Shown piece by piece: positions 59,391-64,000 of a DNA stretch of 64,000 nt. Location of the stretch: positions 12,976,557 to 13,040,556 of the forward strand of contig OZ234500.1 in assembly GCA_965153455.1 (NCBI GenBank), written 5' to 3'. Numbering within the stretch: position 1 is the stretch's first letter; every line of letters begins with the position of its first letter. The notes below the pieces were generated by a model. That model was not told the DNA's origin and did not search any database. It saw only the letters and a list, made by a program, of their open reading frames with translations. This DNA is from Sphagnum compactum. Its lineage: Eukaryota; Bryophyta; Sphagnopsida; Sphagnales. The translations under genes were made by a program, and so were the position numbers.

Positions 59391-59399
59391 CCAAAACCG

Positions 59400-60514
59400 A
59401 ACGCGGCAATTTTTCTTTCTGAGCTTTGATGGCAGCGAGAAATTTATTACCCAATTTCGCAGTTTGTTTGCACCATCGATGCACGCTCTCTCAAGTTGTA
59501 GATGTAAATTCCGTTTCTGGGTTGCCGTTTTTTTCAGCTCTTCTTTTCCCGGATTTCAAGTCTTCAGGAGCATCACGTTTCGTGTGCTTGACGATTCCAG
59601 GCGGGTGTATCGATCGTCGCTCTCTCCAACATTTCTTCTGTGAGTTGCAACAACTCTCTCTCTCTCTCTCTGCGGTTTTCGCGCCCAATTTAAGACTTGT
59701 GGAGCTCAGATCGGGAATGCCTTTGGGTTGTCTTTTGGATTGTTCTTTGTCTTGATCCGAACATTGTTCCGATCTTGGTCTTCTGGTCTTCACAAGGTGT
59801 TGGGGCTGTGAGATGGTACTGTGAGACGATGTCACTTCTCAGCTGTCCAGTTGAGTTTTGGAGTCAGGTCTCTCTCTTTGGCGATGTTTTTAGGGCACAA
59901 CAGGGTTCACGAAGAAAGAGGTTGCGATCACTGCAAGTTTCAAGAGCTCAGCTCAGCTCAGCTTGTCCTGCTCACATGATTCTAGTTACTGGCATCTGTA
60001 GATCCACCATTTTCAGCTCAGATACAAGCACTCTCTCTGTTACTTTGTTTGCAATTTTCTTTCCATTCTCAGAGAGGATAGTTTCCACCAACAATAGATA
60101 TCCTTGCTTGGTCTTGTTCTTGATGGAAACTGATCAGTCTGTTCTAGCAGCACATTCTTCTGTACATCTTGAAGGAAGCTGTGAGCTCAATGCAGGAGTC
60201 TGTCCAACTCCACTCTTGCTGCATCTGAGCCCACAAATTGGTATGTCCTGTTGCTTGGGTCCTGAGAGTCCATGGTTTTTTTTCCTAATCCAGCCATGTG
60301 TAGTTCTCTTTTGTTCAATAGCTCAAATGGGTCCTTTTATGGGAAACCCTATATCAATCCTGTAATGTAAGCTACTAATCTATTCACCTTTGTGTTCAAA
60401 TGTGGCAAAGTTTCTTTGTGTATGGGATTCATGATCTGTGAGGAGCTTTGTGTACTGTTTTGTAGAAGAAAGTGGCAGTAGCTCTTTGCTGAATTTTCCC
60501 ACCAGTTGGATGCA
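59400..60514 (+). promoter_or_regulatory. Probable promoter and leader of the GH81 gene
   Basis: Composition changes from AT-rich spacer to mixed, C/T-rich sequence. A (CT)n tract lies at about 59650-59672, a typical plant core-promoter or 5' leader element. GTATGTCC after 60240 and TTTTCCCACCAG before 60506 look like donor and acceptor of a leader intron of about 265 bases. Several open stretches exist but none resembles a known protein. Transcription start is inferred to lie between 59.4 and 59.7 kb. Confidence 0.35.
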
Positions 60515-62995
60515 ATGCTCCACATGATGCATCATCATCTTCATGGAAGACGGGATGAGGATGAGAAGGTGGAAGACGTTACACCCCAACCATTTCCATT
60601 GATTGAAGAGACTGTGGCTCCAAACCCAACAAGACTATGGGGTCATCGGATTCGCAGGCCACCGTTTCCAACAAACACACCCTGGCTCAATTTCGTGCTC
60701 AACGATGGGAATTGCCATGAGAATTTTCACCCTTTCTTAGTTAAGTCTGACAAGGGGTCGCTCACCATTTGCTATCCAGGGAAAGCTTCACAAAGAGCAT
60801 TCATTTATCAGCCTTTTGTTGCAGATCTGTCACTCAGGTTGCAGGAAGGATGTGAAACTCATGTTGTTTCAGCATTTGATGACCTAAGTGTAACCCTTGA
60901 CTTTGGACAGCGCATGACAGTTCCTTTAGTGAAAGGAAGCCCATACATTACTGTCATCTGCCATTATGGAACACCTGTATTCTCCACCATTCATGCGGTT
61001 TTGGATTTTTGGTCCAATTCTGAGAAAACCAAGCACAGGATCAAGCTCAATAATGGGCAGGTTTGGGTCATCTATTCTTCAGCTCCTTTGGAGCTTTCAA
61101 GAGAGCTGGCAGCAACAGCAGAATTCCAGGGGGTGCTGAGGATGACAACAATTCCTGGTGATAATAGAGAAACAGAGAGTGTTCTTGATCAGTTCAGTAC
61201 ATGTTTTCCTACAGGTGGCAGTATGGAGTTTTTGAAGCCGCCACAAGTAAAATACACTTGGAAGACAGCAGGATGGGGTGAACTACTCATGGTTTGTCTG
61301 CCACTTCATCAAGGGATTATGTCACACCATTACGACAATCCATTGAAAACAATTCCCATACTCCAGTTTCATAGTCTTGATGGTGATCTTAAAGGCATAT
61401 TGGGAGACACTTGGGTGTTATGTGCCAGCCCTATACCGGTCCATTGGTACTCTTCAACAGGGATTGGAGATCCAGAAGCTCGGGCCCATCTTAAGGAAAC
61501 CCTAAAACGTGACGTTGCTGCATTGAACACAATAACCAATCCATCAACCTATTTTCATGGAAAAGCTCTGGCTCGTGCTGCTCGATTGGCCCTTATTGCT
61601 GAAGAGCTTCAGCTTGTGCAAACTGTATATGAGGTGCAAGAGTTTCTTCATAAGTCCCTTACTCCATGGTTTGATGGAACTTTTCCTGGTAATGCGATTT
61701 TGTATGACCAGAAGTGGGGTGGTCTGATCAGTCGTAATGGATCAAGAGATATTGGTGCAGATTTTGGTCTTGGGAACTACAATGACCATCACTACCATAT
61801 GGGGTACTTTGTTTATGCAGGTATATTTACATGAATTGGAGAAGCATCGCTCTTCTTCTTTTCCATCTCTGGATGGTCATTACTAACTTGTGATTTGGTT
61901 GTTTTCTAGTTCTATGATATTCCAGGTAGAATTTACTCCTGACTATGTAAGTGTATTTGGGGTTTAGGGTTTATTATAGCTGGTACACAGTCACAGGATC
62001 ATGGCTCAGATTTGTCAGACTAATGCCATTGCACTTGAACAATGGACATTCTTGATGTAGTTAAAGCTCATGTGTCTTCCAGCCTCAGCTTGGTGTCCTC
62101 CCTCTGCCCTCCTCTTTTTCTGGTCAAATTTGCATCTCTCTTCTTGTTATTTTTCTTCCCACTGCCTGTTTGATTCCGCTGCTTCTCTTCTTTTCATTCG
62201 ACCTCCTGGTGACATTGTGTGTGGTGTTTCACATTATTCCTGCCACTAAATGCATTATTGAATGTGATTTTCCCAACTGTTTTTCTGTTTGCAGGTGCAG
62301 TATTAGCCAAGTTGGATCCTCAATGGGGCCAACAATACAAGCCCCATTTATACGCCCTCATTGCCGACTACATGAGTTTGAATGTCAGCAAGTTTTTCCC
62401 ACGTCTGCGATGCTTTGATGCCTTTGTGCTACACTCATGGGCAGGTGGACTGGTGGAATTTGCGGATGGGCGAAATCAAGAATCGACTAGTGAGGCAATC
62501 CATGCATATTATGCAGCAGCTTTAGCTGGCCTAGCATACAAGGACCGGTCGCTGGTTGACACTGGACTGACACTTGCAGCTCTTGAGAGTCATTCTGCCC
62601 AATCCCTTTGGCACATTCCACGTGGAAGTGTCTTGTATGATCCTGAATTTGTTGACGAGAATCGTGTGGTTTCTGTTTTGTGGTCAACAAAGCGGGATAG
62701 CGGACTTTGGTTTGCAGGTGCTGAACGAAGAGATTGTCGGCTTGGGATTCAAGTTCTTCCCATCACACCTGTTACTGAATTCATCTTCACTGACAAGCAT
62801 TTTGCTAGAGAGCTTGTCAACTGGGCAATGCCCTCGCTCACAAGGAGTGATGTCACAGATGGATGGCGAGGGTTTGTGTATGCACTCCAAGCAATATATG
62901 AGCCTCAAGAAGCCCTTTCCAAGATTCTTAGACTCAATGAACATGATGATGGAAATTCTCTCTCCAATTTGCTATGGTGGATCTACACACGCTAG
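60515..62995 (+). CDS. Glycoside hydrolase family 81 endo-1,3-beta-glucanase
   Basis: Hydrolyses internal beta-1,3-glucan (callose or fungal-wall laminarin-type) linkages. Two coding exons, 60515-61820 and 62295-62995, join in phase 1 (YAG|AVLAKLDPQW) to 668 residues. Family marks: LWGHRIRRPPFPTNTPWLNF near the N-terminus, FIYQPFVADLSL, LDGDLKGILGDTW in the middle, KWGGLISRNGSRDIGADFGL followed by NYNDHHYHMGYFVYAG (the acidic active-site region), and HSWAGGLVEFADGRNQESTS followed by EAIHAYYAAAL with the conserved glutamates. It ends SNLLWWIYTR. No signal peptide is visible at the chosen ATG. The acceptor-like CCACCAG just before 60506 suggests an upstream leader exon, perhaps one ending at GTATGTCC near 60240. 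If that exon is coding (a frame begins METDQSVLAAHSS at 60122), it does not join in phase with this acceptor, so I treat it as leader. Confidence 0.93.
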
Positions 62996-64000
62996 TCATT
63001 TCTCAAAGTGTGTTTTGCAAAGAGAACCTTGTAGCTGTCTTGCAATGGTTACTCCTGGTATCAGAGGGTTGTCAAAGTCCTGCCTCTTGTGTGGGCACCC
63101 TGCCTTGTCGTATATAGTATTTCATATTTGACATTAGTTTACAGGCTTCTACGATGGAGAATCAGATTCTCTTGTTGTTGCTTGAATACTTCCTGTTTGT
63201 AGCAGCAGTCTGGGTCATGTGAATGCTCTATGGCTTCACCCAGCACTTTGGAATGGCTTACTGTAAATTTTGCCCCTTCGTATCATCATTGTGGACTCTT
63301 TGAGTGGCACAATGGGTTTGAAGTAAATCAGAGTCTTTTACCTGTACCTACCCATATAGCATGTAATGGCACAGACCCAACCAACACTCCAAGCCTGTAA
63401 TGACATGCAATAAACTTAGAATAAGAGAGCATTTCTGTAGTGTCTGAAGCTGCTTTGCTCTAGAGAAGTTATCACAAGTTTTCTGGAACTTATGACTCTT
63501 GCAAAGATAAGTGAGATGCATGACAGGAATTTAGTATGTTGGTGTTTTGGAAGATGGACAAGTATTCAGGCTTCCAATGTGTAGTTAAGTTTTTGTAATC
63601 AGGAGATGAGATCAGTTCAGAACATTGATCATGGGTTCAACTTCATGTAATGTTTGTATGCTGTATTTCAGTATTCCAGTTCAACTCTGAGGGGCTATGA
63701 ATTTGATTGAAGAATGGAAACATCCATCTTGAGTGCAATTGGTATGCTGCAGTTTCTGTTTTTTTTTTAACTACAGAGTCTGCAAAGAAACACAAAGTTA
63801 CCATACAGTATGCAGACGTAGGAACAATGTCAGGTTTCAAAACTGGGACAAAGAAAACTAGACTTTTCGAATTGCAGTTGGCACTTTTTGCATCTTCATT
63901 GCACTGGGAAATATGCTGCCCAAGAGACCGAGGAGCCAATGAGGTCCCCAACAATTTGAAGCTTGTTCAACATGTCACCAAGTTTGCTTCTGGTTTGGAG
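62996..64000 (+). other. 3' region of the GH81 gene
   Basis: Follows the TAG at 62993-62995. Probably 3' untranslated sequence and spacer; AATAAACT at about 63409 could serve as a polyadenylation signal. No further gene is recognisable before the window end. Confidence 0.4.

Noticed and set aside
59697-60365. 222-codon open stretch upstream of the GH81 gene
   Set aside because: Composition follows the CT-rich leader, no homology is visible, and its phase does not join the GH81 exon.

Overview
The window is nuclear DNA from a land plant. It has spliced genes with GT..AG introns, plant-specific families (a DEMETER-type DNA glycosylase, a ureide permease, a plant GH81 beta-1,3-glucanase, a small plant SAM-domain protein), long AT-rich spacers and plant transposons. 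Introns are mostly below 1 kb and density is about one gene per 16 kb. The proteins are diverged from flowering-plant versions but keep their motifs. I infer a non-flowering plant, with a moss-like bryophyte the best guess; this is not proven.

Layout. 1-16.3 kb: no convincing gene; microsatellites, a minisatellite array, dispersed repeats and AT-rich spacer. About 16.3-29.6 kb, minus strand: one large DEMETER/ROS1-like 5-methylcytosine DNA glycosylase gene. I could join 21 exons by hand with consistent phase; only the first and last coding exons are uncertain. 29.6-33.6 kb: AT-rich spacer starting with a dispersed repeat that sits almost at the 5' end of the glycosylase gene. About 33.6-37.6 kb, plus strand: a small SAM-domain protein with a long leader. 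39.8-42.6 kb, minus strand: a complete eight-exon ureide permease, convergent with the SAM gene. 43.3-57.5 kb: a transposon-rich block with an hAT-like non-autonomous element flanked by an 8-bp duplication, a decayed LINE-type reverse transcriptase, a CACTA-like non-autonomous element with a 3-bp duplication, and a decayed Ty1/copia polyprotein. About 59.4-63 kb, plus strand: a two-coding-exon GH81 endo-1,3-beta-glucanase with a CT-rich leader.

The four genes look like ordinary unlinked plant genes: epigenetic base excision, an unknown SAM-mediated interaction, nitrogen-base transport, and glucan hydrolysis. I see no operon-like or clustered pathway and no convincing new system. The most interesting points are the architecture of the glycosylase gene (apparently missing cysteine motif, divergent last exon, phase-1 cassette exons) and a repeat module found both in free spacer and inside two different transposons.
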